From Alphaproteobacteria bacterium (GTDB lineage Bacteria > Pseudomonadota > Alphaproteobacteria > Acetobacterales > Acetobacteraceae): a DNA stretch of 34,536 bases. How positions within the stretch are numbered: the stretch's first letter is position 1; every line of letters starts with the position of its first letter. The notes below the pieces were generated by a model. That model searched no databases. It saw nothing but the letters and a program-made list of their open reading frames with translations, and had not been told where the DNA came from. The position numbers and the translations under genes are program-made. The stretch lies in the NCBI GenBank assembly GCA_017307335.1, contig JAFKFJ010000197.1, positions 1-34,536 of the forward strand. Reading direction: 5' to 3'. Of the stretch, positions 1 to 8,388 are shown piece after piece.

Positions 1-816
1 GAACCCGGCCAGCACGCCGCGCGCGGCCACGTGGCGCAGGAGCGCGGGCACGTCCAGCCCGCGCGCGTCGAAATAGCAGGCCGTGTGGTCGGAAACGCCA
101 ACCACCCGCACGCCGCGCGCGGCGAGCGTCGCAGCGGCGATCGAGCCCACGTTGCCGAACCCCTGCACGATCGCCGTCGCGCCCTCCATCGGCGCCTCGA
201 TGCGCTCCATGGCCCGCTCGACGAGATAGGCGACCCCGCGCCCCGTCGCCTCGCGCCGGCCGAGCGTGCCGCCGGTGGCGACCGGCTTGCCGGTGACGAT
301 CTCGGTGACGGTGCGGCCCTGGTACATGGAGTAGGTGTCCATGAACCACGCCATCACCTGCTCGTTGGTGCCCATGTCGGGTGCCATGACATCGGTGTGC
401 GGGCCCACGAAGGGGATCATCTCCTGCATGTAGCGCCGCGATAGCGCCTCCAGCTCCCGGCGGGAGAGGCCGTGCGGATCAACGGTCACGCCGCCCTTGG
501 CCCCGCCATACGGGAGCCCGGCAAGCGCGCATTTCCAGCTCATCCACACCGCCAGGGCCGCCACCTCGCCGATATCGACGCTGCGGGCGAACCGCGTGCC
601 GCCCTTGGTCGGCCCGAGCGTGAGATGGTGCTGCACCCGGAAACCCTGAAACACCGCGGTGCTGCCGTCGTCGCGGTGGATCGGGCAGGAGACGGCGATG
701 GCGCGCTTGGGATACAGGAGGCGGTCGCGCTCGTCGGTACCGATCTCCAGGTAGTCGGCGATTCGATAGAACTGCGTTCGGGCCATGTCGAACACCGGCC
801 CTGAATAGATGTCCAT
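1..816 (-). CDS. Glu/Leu/Phe/Val dehydrogenase (glutamate dehydrogenase), C-terminus beyond window
   Basis: Oxidatively deaminates glutamate to 2-oxoglutarate, or the reverse, in the cytoplasm. The 272 visible residues begin MDIYSGPVFDMARTQF. They contain the substrate-binding block LGPTKGGTRF, the catalytic-lysine segment LPYGGAKGGV, the PDMGTN segment and the start of the NAD(P)-binding Rossmann fold (VQGFGNVGS), all typical of the Glu/Leu/Phe/Val dehydrogenase family. The start at 816 is supported by AAGGAGG a few bases upstream. The gene runs off the left edge, so roughly the last third is unseen. It is divergent from the LysR gene across 84 bp. The cofactor and the exact amino acid cannot be told from this portion; glutamate is favoured because the PutA product in this window is glutamate. 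Confidence 0.93.
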   Translation of the reverse strand, partial: MDIYSGPVFDMARTQFYRIADYLEIGTDERDRLLYPKRAIAVSCPIHRDDGSTAVFQGFRVQHHLTLGPTKGGTRFARSVDIGEVAALAVWMSWKCALAGLPYGGAKGGVTVDPHGLSRRELEALSRRYMQEMIPFVGPHTDVMAPDMGTNEQVMAWFMDTYSMYQGRTVTEIVTGKPVATGGTLGRREATGRGVAYLVERAMERIEAPMEGATAIVQGFGNVGSIAAATLAARGVRVVGVSDHTACYFDARGLDVPALLRHVAARGVLAGF

Positions 817-900
817 GTCACGCCTCCTTGCGGCGCCACCGTGCAGTCATGCGACGCTAGCAGGTTGTGCGGCGGGCGGCGTGCGCGTAGCTGTTGGATC

Positions 901-1797
901 GTGATTGACAAGCTGGAATACCTGCTGGCGCTCGCGCAGGAGCAGCATTTCGGCCGCGCCGCCGCGGCGTGCGGCACCACGCAGCCGACGCTCTCGGCCG
1001 GCATCAAGCAGCTCGAAGAAATGCTCGGCGTGCTGCTGGTCGAGCGCGGCAGCCGGTTCCGTGGCTTCACCGCCGCCGGGGAGCGGACGCTCGCCTGGGC
1101 GCGCCGGATCGTCGGCGACATGCGCGCCATGCGCCAGGAGATCGAGGCGCTGCGCTCGACGCTCGCGGGCGAGCTCCGGCTGGCGGCGATCCCGACCTCG
1201 CTTCCGATCCTGACCACACTGACCGCGCCTTTCGCAGTGCAGCATCCGGACGTGCGGCTGGTGATCCTCTCGCGCACCTCCAACGAGGTGCTGGCGATGC
1301 TGGAGAACCTCGAGGTCGATGCCGGCATCAGCTATCTCGACAACGAGCCGCTGGGACGGGTGATCACGGTGCCGCTCTATCGCGAGCGGTTTCACCTCGT
1401 CTGCCGCGCCGAAAGCCCGTTCGCCGGGCGCGCGGCGGTGCCATGGGCCGAGCTGGCCGGCCTGCGGCTGGCGCTGCTCACGCCCGACATGCAGAACCGC
1501 CGCATCCTCGATCGCGCCCTCGCGCAGGCGGGGGTGGCGCCGAACGTGTCGGTGCAGTCCGACAGCATGCTCTCCCTGCTGTCCCACCTGCGCACCGGTG
1601 AGTGGGCGTCGATCCTGCCCGGCCAGTGGATGCAGACGCTGGCGCTGGCGCCGGGGGTCGTGGCGGTGCCGCTGGAGGCCCCCGAGGTCGCGAACACGGT
1701 CGGCCTGGTGCTGCCGAGCCGCGAGCCGCTGCCGACGCTGGCGGCGGCGCTTGCCGCGGCGGCACGACAGATGGCGCCGCTGCCCGCCGGGGATTGA
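901..1797 (+). CDS. LysR-family transcriptional regulator, probable regulator of the fds operon
   Basis: A DNA-binding regulator of about 298 residues. The N-terminal winged helix-turn-helix reads IDKLEYLLALAQEQHFGRAA, followed by TQPTLSAGIKQLEE and the linker helix. A periplasmic-binding-protein-like effector domain runs from about residue 90 to the end. I place the start at GTG 901 because family homology begins immediately after it; GTG 841 would add about 20 unmatched residues. It lies 101 bp upstream of fdsG on the same strand. A LysR gene next to fds genes is known elsewhere (FdsR of Cupriavidus necator), so control of formate dehydrogenase is likely but inferred from position. It also faces the glutamate dehydrogenase gene, which is an alternative target. 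Confidence 0.9.
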   Translation: MIDKLEYLLALAQEQHFGRAAAACGTTQPTLSAGIKQLEEMLGVLLVERGSRFRGFTAAGERTLAWARRIVGDMRAMRQEIEALRSTLAGELRLAAIPTSLPILTTLTAPFAVQHPDVRLVILSRTSNEVLAMLENLEVDAGISYLDNEPLGRVITVPLYRERFHLVCRAESPFAGRAAVPWAELAGLRLALLTPDMQNRRILDRALAQAGVAPNVSVQSDSMLSLLSHLRTGEWASILPGQWMQTLALAPGVVAVPLEAPEVANTVGLVLPSREPLPTLAAALAAAARQMAPLPAGD

Positions 1798-1814
1798 TCG
1801 GTTTTGGCGATCGG

Positions 1815-1832
1815 GCCATGGCGGACCATGGC
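1815..1832. promoter_or_regulatory. 18-bp palindrome upstream of fdsG (candidate operator)
   Basis: GCCATGG and CCATGGC form perfect 7-bp arms around a 4-bp spacer. It lies 17 bp after the lysR stop and 66 bp before the fdsG start. It could be an operator or part of a short hairpin at the end of the lysR transcript. No T tract follows directly, so an intrinsic terminator is less likely. I could not place a confident -35/-10 pair around it. Confidence 0.35.
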
Positions 1833-1898
1833 TTGATTGCCCCCCCGGCCGAGCGCATCTGCCTGGGGCAGGCCGCCACGGCGGCCGGCGGAGGAGAG

Positions 1899-2369
1899 AT
1901 GGCGATATCGGAGCCCTTCAGCGAGGCTCGCGCCGCGCAGGTGATCGCCCTCCACGCGGAGGGTGAAGGCACGCTTCTGCCGATGCTCCACGCGCTGCAG
2001 GAGGTCTTCGGGCACATCCCCCGGGCGGCCGTGCCGATGGTGGCGCAGGTGCTGAACCTCAGCCGCGCCGAGGTACACGGCGTGATCTCCTTCTACCACG
2101 ACTTCCGCCATACGCCGGCGGGACGCACCGTCGTCAAGCTCTGCCAGGCGGAGGCATGCCAGGCGATGGGCTGCCGCAGCCTGGCGGCGGCGGCCGAGGC
2201 GGCGCTCGGGGTGCGGCTGGGCGAGACGACCGCCGACGGGCGGATCACGCTGGAGCCGGTCTATTGCCTGGGGCTCTGCGCCACCGCCCCCTCCGGCATG
2301 ATCGCAGGACGGCCGGTGGGGCGCCTGACGCCGGCCCGGCTCGCCGCATTGCTGGCAGCGGCACAATGA
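1899..2369 (+). CDS. fdsG: NAD-dependent formate dehydrogenase gamma subunit (2Fe-2S, NuoE-like)
   Basis: Small electron-transfer subunit of the cytoplasmic FdsABG formate dehydrogenase, homologous to NuoE/HoxE. It binds one [2Fe-2S] cluster and passes electrons within the diaphorase part. The protein has 156 residues. Cluster ligands are Cys82, Cys87, Cys123 and Cys127, in the pattern CQAEAC...CLGLC. The sequence HALQEVFGHIP near the N-terminus and SFYHDF before the cluster are family hallmarks. The start ATG 1899 follows GAGGAGAG; upstream in-frame starts lie inside lysR and carry no homology. The stop overlaps the fdsB start as ATGA, indicating translational coupling. Confidence 0.95.
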   Translation: MAISEPFSEARAAQVIALHAEGEGTLLPMLHALQEVFGHIPRAAVPMVAQVLNLSRAEVHGVISFYHDFRHTPAGRTVVKLCQAEACQAMGCRSLAAAAEAALGVRLGETTADGRITLEPVYCLGLCATAPSGMIAGRPVGRLTPARLAALLAAAQ

Positions 2370-3922
2370 ACGTGCGCGTGTTCATCCCCGGCGATGCCGC
2401 AGCCATCGCGGTCGGCGCCGACGCGGTTGCGCAGGCGCTGCAGGTGGAAGCCCAGCGACGCGGCATGGCCTGCACCGTCGTGCGCACCGGCTCGCGCGGC
2501 ATGTTCTGGCTTGAGCCGCTGATCGAGGTCGCGACGCCGACGGGGCGCGTCGGCTACGGCCCGGTGGCGCCCGAGGACGTGCGCGGGTTGTTCGATGCCG
2601 GGCTGCTCCAGGGCGGCGCACACGCGCTGCGCATCGGGGTGCCGGAGGAGGTGGCGTTCCTGAAGCGCCAGACGCGCTTGACCTTCGCGCGCTGCGGCAT
2701 CGTCGACCCGCGCAGCGTCGAGGACTACGCCACGCATGGCGGCTGGCGCGGGCTCGCACGCGCGATCTCGCTCGGGCCGGCGGCGACGATCGAAGAAGTG
2801 GTGCAATCCGGTCTGCGCGGGCGGGGCGGCGCCGGATTCCCGACCGGGATCAAATGGCGCACCGCGGCCGAGGCGGCCGGCGCACAGACATATATTGTCT
2901 GCAACGCCGACGAAGGCGATTCCGGTACCTTCTCCGATCGCATGATCATGGAGGGCGATCCGTTCGTGCTCATCGAGGGCATGGCGATCGCCGGGCTCGC
3001 GGTCGGCGCGACGCACGGCTTCATCTACGTGCGATCCGAATATCCGCACGCGATCGCGGCCCTGCGCGATGCGATCGGCATCGCCCGTGCGAGCGGCTAT
3101 CTCGGTGCCGACGTCGGCGGCAGCGGCCGCGCTTTCGACATCACGCTGCGCGTCGGCGCCGGGGCGTATGTGTGTGGCGAGGAAACCTCGCTGCTCGACA
3201 GCCTGGAGGGCAGGCGCGGGCAGGTGCGCGCCAAGCCGCCGCTGCCGGCGCATGTGGGTCTGTTCGGCCGGCCGACGGTGATCAACAACGTGATCTCACT
3301 CGCCTCCGTGCCGGTGATTCTCGATCGCGGTGCGGCCGCCTATCGCGATTTCGGCATGGGGCGCTCGCGCGGCACGATGCCGATCCAGCTTGCTGGCAAC
3401 GTGCGCCACGGCGGTCTGTTCGAGACCGCGTTCGGCATCACGCTCGGCGAGCTCGTCGACGACTTGGGCGGCGGCACGGCGAGTGGGCGGCCGGTGCGCG
3501 CGGTGCAGGTGGGCGGCCCGCTGGGTGCCTACTTCCCGCGTGCGCTGTTCGACACGCCATTCGACTTCGAGGCGTTTGCAGTAAGGGACGGGCTGATCGG
3601 TCACGGCGGCATCGTGGTGTTCGACGACACCGTCGACATGGCGGAGCAGGCGCGTTTCGCGATGCAGTTCTGCGCGCTGGAGTCCTGCGGCAAATGCACG
3701 CCCTGCCGCATCGGTGCGGTGCGGGGCGCCGAGGTGATCGAGCGCATCATGCGCGGCGAGAACGTCGCCGCGAACCGCGCGCTGGTCGCCGATCTGTGCA
3801 ACACGATGAAGTTCGGCTCGCTCTGCGCGCTCGGCGGCTTCACGCCGTACCCGGTGATGAGCGCGCTGACCCATTTCCCCGAAGACTTCGGCGATGCGCC
3901 GCCGCGCGTCGCTGCGGCATGA
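2366..3922 (+). CDS. fdsB: NAD-dependent formate dehydrogenase beta subunit (FMN/NAD-binding, NuoF-like)
   Basis: Diaphorase subunit that reduces NAD+ with electrons from formate, using FMN and a [4Fe-4S] cluster. The 518-residue protein has an N-terminal thioredoxin-like region (about 1-110, NuoE-like but without the cluster cysteines). A NuoF core follows, with the FMN/NAD signature GRGGAGFPTG at 152-161, NADEGDSGTF, and GAYVCGEETSLL. Near the C-terminus ESCGKCTPCR plus a fourth distal cysteine (SLCALGG) ligate the 4Fe-4S cluster. The start ATG 2366 overlaps the fdsG stop by 4 bp. Ten bases separate it from fdsA. The length agrees with FdsB of other bacteria. Confidence 0.96.
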   Translation: MNVRVFIPGDAAAIAVGADAVAQALQVEAQRRGMACTVVRTGSRGMFWLEPLIEVATPTGRVGYGPVAPEDVRGLFDAGLLQGGAHALRIGVPEEVAFLKRQTRLTFARCGIVDPRSVEDYATHGGWRGLARAISLGPAATIEEVVQSGLRGRGGAGFPTGIKWRTAAEAAGAQTYIVCNADEGDSGTFSDRMIMEGDPFVLIEGMAIAGLAVGATHGFIYVRSEYPHAIAALRDAIGIARASGYLGADVGGSGRAFDITLRVGAGAYVCGEETSLLDSLEGRRGQVRAKPPLPAHVGLFGRPTVINNVISLASVPVILDRGAAAYRDFGMGRSRGTMPIQLAGNVRHGGLFETAFGITLGELVDDLGGGTASGRPVRAVQVGGPLGAYFPRALFDTPFDFEAFAVRDGLIGHGGIVVFDDTVDMAEQARFAMQFCALESCGKCTPCRIGAVRGAEVIERIMRGENVAANRALVADLCNTMKFGSLCALGGFTPYPVMSALTHFPEDFGDAPPRVAAA

Positions 3923-3932
3923 GGAGCGGCAG

Positions 3933-6773
3933 ATGGCGCTGATCAAGGAGACCGACTACGGCACGCCGGCTTCGGCAGCCGCAGCCACGGTCGCGCTGAC
4001 CATCGACGGTACGCCGGTCACGGTGGCCACCGGCACCTCGATCATGCGCGCCGCGATGGATATCGGCACGGAGATCCCGAAACTCTGCGCAACCGACTCG
4101 CTCGCCGCATTCGGGTCCTGCCGGCTCTGCCTGGTCGAGATCGAGGGACGCGGCGGCACCCCCGCCTCCTGCACGACGCCCGTCGCCGAGGGCATGGTCG
4201 TGCATACCGAAACGCCGCGCCTGCGACAGTTGCGCCGCGGCGTGATGGAGCTTTATGCGTCCGACTACCCGCGCGACTGGGTATCCGATCCCAAGCAGCG
4301 CGACAACGAGCTGTTCCGCATGGCGAGCGCAGTCGGGCTGCGCGAGGTCCGCTACCCGGGCGACGTGCACACGCATCTCGCGGCGCCGAAGGATGCGAGC
4401 AACCCGTATTTCACCTTCGACCCGAGCCGCTGCATCGTCTGTTCGCGCTGCGTGCGCGCCTGCGACGAGGTGCAGGGAACCTTCGCGCTGACGATCGAGG
4501 GCCGCGGCTTCGGCTCGCGCGTCGTCGCCAGCATGGACGAAGGCTTCCTCGGCTCCGAGTGCGTCTCCTGTGGTGCCTGCGTGCAGGCGTGCCCGACTTC
4601 GGCGCTGCTGGAGAACGCGGTGATCGAGCAGGGCCTGCCCGAGCATTCGGTGGTAACCACCTGCGCCTACTGCGGCGTCGGCTGCGCCTTCAAGGCGGAG
4701 CTGCAGGGCGACGAGGTGGTGCGCATGCTGCCCTACAAGGAGGGCAAGGCGAACCACGGCCATAGCTGCGTCAAGGGCCGCTTCGCCTGGGGCTATGCGA
4801 TGCACCGCGAGCGCATCCTGCACCCCATGGTTCGCGAGCGCATCACTGACCCGTGGCGCGCGGTTTCGTGGGACGAGGCAATCGGCCGCGTTGCCAGCGA
4901 GTTCAAGCGGCTCCAGGCCCAGTACGGGAAGAATGCGATCGGCGGCATCACCTCCTCGCGCTGTACCAACGAGGAGACCTACCTGGTGCAGAAGCTGGTG
5001 CGCGCCGGCTTCGGGAACAACAACGTCGATACCTGCGCGCGTGTCTGCCACTCGCCCACCGGCTACGGGCTCAAGACCACGTTCGGAACCTCGGCCGGGA
5101 CGCAGGACTTCGACTCCGTCGACCACGCCGATGTCATCATGGTGATCGGCGCCAACCCCACCGATGGCCATCCGGTGTTCGCCTCGCGGATGAAGCGCCG
5201 GCTGCGCGCAGGCGCGAAACTGATCGTCATCGACCCGCGGCGGATCGACCTCGTGCGCTCGCCGCATGTCGCGGCGCAGCAGCATCTGCCGCTGCGCCCT
5301 GGTACCAACGTCGCGGTGCTGAACGCGCTCGCGCACGTGCTTGTCACCGAGGGCCTCGTGAACGAAGCGTTCGTGCGCGAACGCTGCGACTGGCAGGCAT
5401 TCAACGAATGGGCCGCCTTCGTCGCCGAGCCGCGCAACAGCCCCACGGAGGTGGCAGGCATCGCCGGAATCTCCGCCGAATCCATCGTCGCGGCGGCGCG
5501 GCTGTATGCCACCGGCGGCAATGCGGCGATCTACTATGGGCTCGGTGTGACCGAGCACAGCCAGGGCACCACCACCGTGATCGCGATCGCCAATCTCGCG
5601 ATGGCAACCGGCAATATCGGCCGGCCCGGCGTCGGCGTGAACCCGCTACGCGGACAGAACAACGTCCAGGGCTCGTGCGACATGGGCAGCTTCCCGCACG
5701 AGTTCTCCGGCTATCGTCACATCAGCGACGCGGTCGCGCGCTCGCTGTTCGAGGCCGACTGGGGCCGCAAGCTCGACGCGGAGCCCGGGCTGCGCATCCC
5801 CAACATGTTCGACGCGGCGATCGGCGGTCGCTTCAAGGGGCTCTACGTCCAGGGCGAAGACATTCTGCAATCCGACCCGGACACACAGCACGTCGCTGCC
5901 GGCCTCGCGGCAATGGAGTGCCTCGTCGTGCAGGACCTGTTCCTGAACGAAACCGCCAACTACGCGCACGTCTTCCTGCCCGGCTCGACTTTCCTGGAGC
6001 GCGACGGCACGTTCACCAACGCCGAGCGGCGCATCCAGCGCATCCGCCGCGTGATGGCGCCGCGCGCCGGCCTCGCGGATTGGGAGGTCACGATCGCCAT
6101 CGCCGGCGCCATGGGGCTGGAACTCAGCTATCGTGATCCCTCGGAGATCATGGACGAGATCGCGCGCCTGACGCCGACCTTCGCCGGCGTCTCGTTCCGG
6201 AAGCTGGATGAGCTGGGTTCGGTGCAGTGGCCGTGCAACGAGCAGGCGCCGGCTGGCACACCCGTGATGCATATTGAGCACTTCGTGCGCGGCAGCGGCC
6301 GCTTCATGTTGACTGAGTACCAGCCAACCGACGAACGCAGCACGCGAAAGTTCCCGCTCCTGCTTACGACGGGGCGCATACTCTCGCAATACAACGTCGG
6401 CGCGCAGACACGCCGCACGGCCAACGTCGTGTGGCATCCGGAGGATCGGCTGGAGATGCACCCTGCCGATGCCGAAGCGCGCGGCGTGCGCAGCGGCGAC
6501 TGGGTGCGGCTGACAAGCCGCGCCGGCGCGACCACACTGCGCGCGCTGGTGACCGACCGCGTCGCCCCTGGTGTGGTCTACACGACCTTCCACCACCCCG
6601 CGACGCAGGCAAACGTCGTAACGACCGAGTTTTCCGACTGGGCAACCAACTGCCCTGAATACAAGGTGACGGCGGTGCAGGTAACGCCGTCCAACGGCCC
6701 CACCGAATGGCAGACACGCTATGTGGAGCACGCGCACGCGAGCCGGCGGATCCTGGCGGACGCTGCGGATTGA
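3933..6773 (+). CDS. fdsA: NAD-dependent formate dehydrogenase alpha (catalytic) subunit, Mo-bis-MGD
   Basis: Oxidises formate to CO2 at a molybdenum bis-molybdopterin site. It has 946 residues. Domain order: a [2Fe-2S] ferredoxin-like domain (Cys52, 63, 66, 80); two [4Fe-4S] motifs (Cys167/170/173/177 and 210/213/216/220); a further [4Fe-4S] set in the molybdopterin domain (Cys244/247/251/279); then the molybdopterin oxidoreductase core. The Mo ligand is a cysteine, Cys372 followed by His373 in RVCHSPTGYG, so this is the non-selenium Fds type. The C-terminal dinucleotide-binding domain (LLLTTGRILSQYN, HPADAEARGV) is complete. ATG 3933 is preceded by GAGGAG. The TGA stop overlaps the next gene's putative TTG start. 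Confidence 0.97.
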   Translation: MALIKETDYGTPASAAAATVALTIDGTPVTVATGTSIMRAAMDIGTEIPKLCATDSLAAFGSCRLCLVEIEGRGGTPASCTTPVAEGMVVHTETPRLRQLRRGVMELYASDYPRDWVSDPKQRDNELFRMASAVGLREVRYPGDVHTHLAAPKDASNPYFTFDPSRCIVCSRCVRACDEVQGTFALTIEGRGFGSRVVASMDEGFLGSECVSCGACVQACPTSALLENAVIEQGLPEHSVVTTCAYCGVGCAFKAELQGDEVVRMLPYKEGKANHGHSCVKGRFAWGYAMHRERILHPMVRERITDPWRAVSWDEAIGRVASEFKRLQAQYGKNAIGGITSSRCTNEETYLVQKLVRAGFGNNNVDTCARVCHSPTGYGLKTTFGTSAGTQDFDSVDHADVIMVIGANPTDGHPVFASRMKRRLRAGAKLIVIDPRRIDLVRSPHVAAQQHLPLRPGTNVAVLNALAHVLVTEGLVNEAFVRERCDWQAFNEWAAFVAEPRNSPTEVAGIAGISAESIVAAARLYATGGNAAIYYGLGVTEHSQGTTTVIAIANLAMATGNIGRPGVGVNPLRGQNNVQGSCDMGSFPHEFSGYRHISDAVARSLFEADWGRKLDAEPGLRIPNMFDAAIGGRFKGLYVQGEDILQSDPDTQHVAAGLAAMECLVVQDLFLNETANYAHVFLPGSTFLERDGTFTNAERRIQRIRRVMAPRAGLADWEVTIAIAGAMGLELSYRDPSEIMDEIARLTPTFAGVSFRKLDELGSVQWPCNEQAPAGTPVMHIEHFVRGSGRFMLTEYQPTDERSTRKFPLLLTTGRILSQYNVGAQTRRTANVVWHPEDRLEMHPADAEARGVRSGDWVRLTSRAGATTLRALVTDRVAPGVVYTTFHHPATQANVVTTEFSDWATNCPEYKVTAVQVTPSNGPTEWQTRYVEHAHASRRILADAAD

Positions 6774-7243
6774 GAGCCGGCATCGCGGCGTGGCGCCGTG
6801 GCGCCACCGTCGCGATCCTGCTGCTGGCGTTCTTCGCGGGCGCCTGGAGCGCAGCAGCGCCACCGGCGGACTTGCGGGCGCAGGAAGCGCGCGGCGGGCA
6901 TACGATCGCGCGGCATGTGGGCCAGACCGACGCCGCACTGCGCCGGCGCCTCGCTGCGGAACCGGAGATCGCCTATGCCAGCTCCTTCGATGATCTCGCG
7001 ACGGCCGAGGCGGCGGTGGGTGCAGCACTGGCAGCGCACGCGGCGGACATCGCCGACTGGCTCGCGGGCTATGGGCCGCGACGGATGAAGCGCATCGACT
7101 ACGACACCGGTCGGACCGTGGGTCGCGTCCTGGCGCGTGGCGCGGCGCGGCCGGTGCCCGCCTCGCGGCTGCGCGTGATTCTCCGCCGCACGCCGCATGC
7201 GGCGGCGCGCTATCTTGTCCTCACCGCATTTCCGGAGCTGTGA
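6770..7243 (+). CDS. RNase A-like toxin-domain protein with N-terminal signal peptide (CdiA-CT / bacterial RNase A family)
   Basis: Probable ribonuclease. After residue 43 the protein matches the bacterial RNase A-like domain first described in a Yersinia kristensenii CdiA toxin: GGHTIARHVGQTDAALRRRL, then SSFDDLATAEAAV, and a closing strand YLVLTAFPEL. The known catalytic set (His, Arg 11 residues later, Thr, Tyr) maps to His49, Arg60 and Thr152, with Phe154 in the Tyr position. Residues 1-30 look like a Sec signal peptide (RR, then a hydrophobic run, then SAAA). There is no CdiA filamentous region, so it is a free-standing toxin domain of 157 residues. I prefer the TTG at 6770, overlapping the fdsA stop as TTGA; ATG 6707 inside fdsA is the alternative. 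It sits between fdsA and fdsC, 9 bp before its presumed immunity gene. The family call rests on motif recognition. Confidence 0.78.
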   Translation: MRAGIAAWRRGATVAILLLAFFAGAWSAAAPPADLRAQEARGGHTIARHVGQTDAALRRRLAAEPEIAYASSFDDLATAEAAVGAALAAHAADIADWLAGYGPRRMKRIDYDTGRTVGRVLARGAARPVPASRLRVILRRTPHAAARYLVLTAFPEL

Positions 7244-7252
7244 GGCGGTGCC

Positions 7253-7567
7253 ATGCGAACCGGTCTCGCGGAAACCTATCCCGATCTGGCGCATCTGCTC
7301 GGTGCCTATCTCCACCAGGACTTTTCGCTCTTCGGCCCCACGCTCGCGGATGCGGTCGCAGCCTTCGCGCGCGACGAACCGGCGGCGGCGGTCACCGCGG
7401 CGCGCCGCGACATCGCCCGCTTTGCCCGCGCGCACACGCTGGATTGCGAGGCGGCGCTGCACCGCCTCGAGCCGGATCTCTCGCGGCCGCCGGGCATGAC
7501 TGCATCGGAATTTCTGAACTGGCTGGACGCACAGCTCAGCGGCGCCCAGCCTCCAGGCATACCATGA
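7253..7567 (+). CDS. CdiI_2-family immunity protein, cognate of the RNase A-like toxin
   Basis: Likely binds and blocks the toxin encoded just upstream. The 104-residue, mostly helical protein has no signal peptide or membrane segment. It carries the pattern of the CdiI_2 immunity family: LLGAYLHQDF at 15-24, AFARDEP at 37-43, and a C-terminal MTASEFLNWLDAQL helix. Toxin genes of the RNase A type are commonly followed by this immunity family, which supports both calls. GAGGCGG precedes ATG 7253. Its stop overlaps the fdsC start as ATGA, so it is translationally coupled to the formate dehydrogenase accessory gene. Immunity function is inferred from family and position. Confidence 0.78.
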   Translation: MRTGLAETYPDLAHLLGAYLHQDFSLFGPTLADAVAAFARDEPAAAVTAARRDIARFARAHTLDCEAALHRLEPDLSRPPGMTASEFLNWLDAQLSGAQPPGIP

Positions 7568-8388
7568 ACGTTCCGCCCTTCCGGATGGTGCGCCCTGCGG
7601 TCTGGCGCCACGGCGCGCCCGCCGCAGGCGCCCCGCGCAACATCCCCGAAGAGACGGCGATCGCGCTCACGTTCAACCGCGAGACCTACGCGGTGATGAT
7701 GGCGACACCCGCCGACCTCGCGGATTTCGCGCTCGGCTTCGCGCTGAGCGAGGGCATCGTCGGGCAGCCAAGCGAGATCGCATCGCTCGACATTCTCGAG
7801 CATCCGCGCGGCATCGAGTTGCGCATGGAACTGGCGGCGCCGCGGCTCGCCGCGCTGACGGCGCGACGGCGGCGCGTGGCCGGGCCGACCGGCTGCGGCC
7901 TGTGCGGCATCGACAGCTTGGCCGAGGCCGTGCGCGTGCCGCGGCCGGTCCCGTCCGGTCGCGTGTTCGATGCCGCCGAGATCGCCGAGGCGCTTCGCTC
8001 GATCGAGCCGCTGCAGGTGCTCAACCGTGCGACGCGCGCCGTGCATGGTGCCGCACTCTGGACGCCGGCGCATGGCGTGCGCCTGCTCCGCGAGGACGTG
8101 GGCAGGCACAACGCTCTCGACAAACTGCTGGGTGCGGCCGCGCATGCCGGCGTGAGCGCGGAGACGGGCCTGCTGCTGCTCACGAGCCGGGTTTCGATCG
8201 AGATGGTGCAAAAGGCCGCCGTGCTCGGCGCGCCGGTCATGGTCGCGGTGTCGGCGCCGACGGCGCACGCGCTGCGGCTGGCCGAGGCAGCGGGAATGAC
8301 GTTGATCGCCATCGCCCGCAACGACGGGTTCGAGGTATTCTGCGGCGGTCATCGGATCGTGGAAAAGAGGGAGGCGCATGTCGCCTGA
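7564..8388 (+). CDS. fdsC: Formate dehydrogenase accessory sulfurtransferase FdsC/FdhD
   Basis: Chaperone that binds bis-MGD and helps deliver sulfurated cofactor to the catalytic subunit FdsA. The 274-residue protein shows the family elements IPEETAIALTFN near the N-terminus, the CxxC pair Cys111/Cys114 in PTGCGLCGID, the conserved block VHGAALW, LREDVGRHNALDKL and LLTSRVSIEMVQKAA. ATG 7564 overlaps the stop of the immunity gene by 4 bp; longer in-frame starts lie inside that gene. In usual fds operons this gene directly follows fdsA; here two foreign-looking genes intervene. It overlaps fdsD by 11 bp. Confidence 0.95.
   Translation: MNVPPFRMVRPAVWRHGAPAAGAPRNIPEETAIALTFNRETYAVMMATPADLADFALGFALSEGIVGQPSEIASLDILEHPRGIELRMELAAPRLAALTARRRRVAGPTGCGLCGIDSLAEAVRVPRPVPSGRVFDAAEIAEALRSIEPLQVLNRATRAVHGAALWTPAHGVRLLREDVGRHNALDKLLGAAAHAGVSAETGLLLLTSRVSIEMVQKAAVLGAPVMVAVSAPTAHALRLAEAAGMTLIAIARNDGFEVFCGGHRIVEKREAHVA

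Noticed and set aside
841..900. Longer LysR start at GTG 841
   Set aside because: Adds residues with no match to the family; helix-turn-helix homology begins directly after GTG 901.
3840..5558. 572-residue open frame antisense to fdsB/fdsA
   Set aside because: Arg/His/Ala-rich translation without family motifs, fully covered by the strongly supported fdsA; a GC-driven shadow.
6707..6769. ATG 6707 as start of the RNase A-like protein
   Set aside because: It lies 67 bp inside fdsA and places a 21-residue extension before an otherwise well-formed signal peptide. TTG 6770 fits the coupling pattern of the operon better, though this is not proven.
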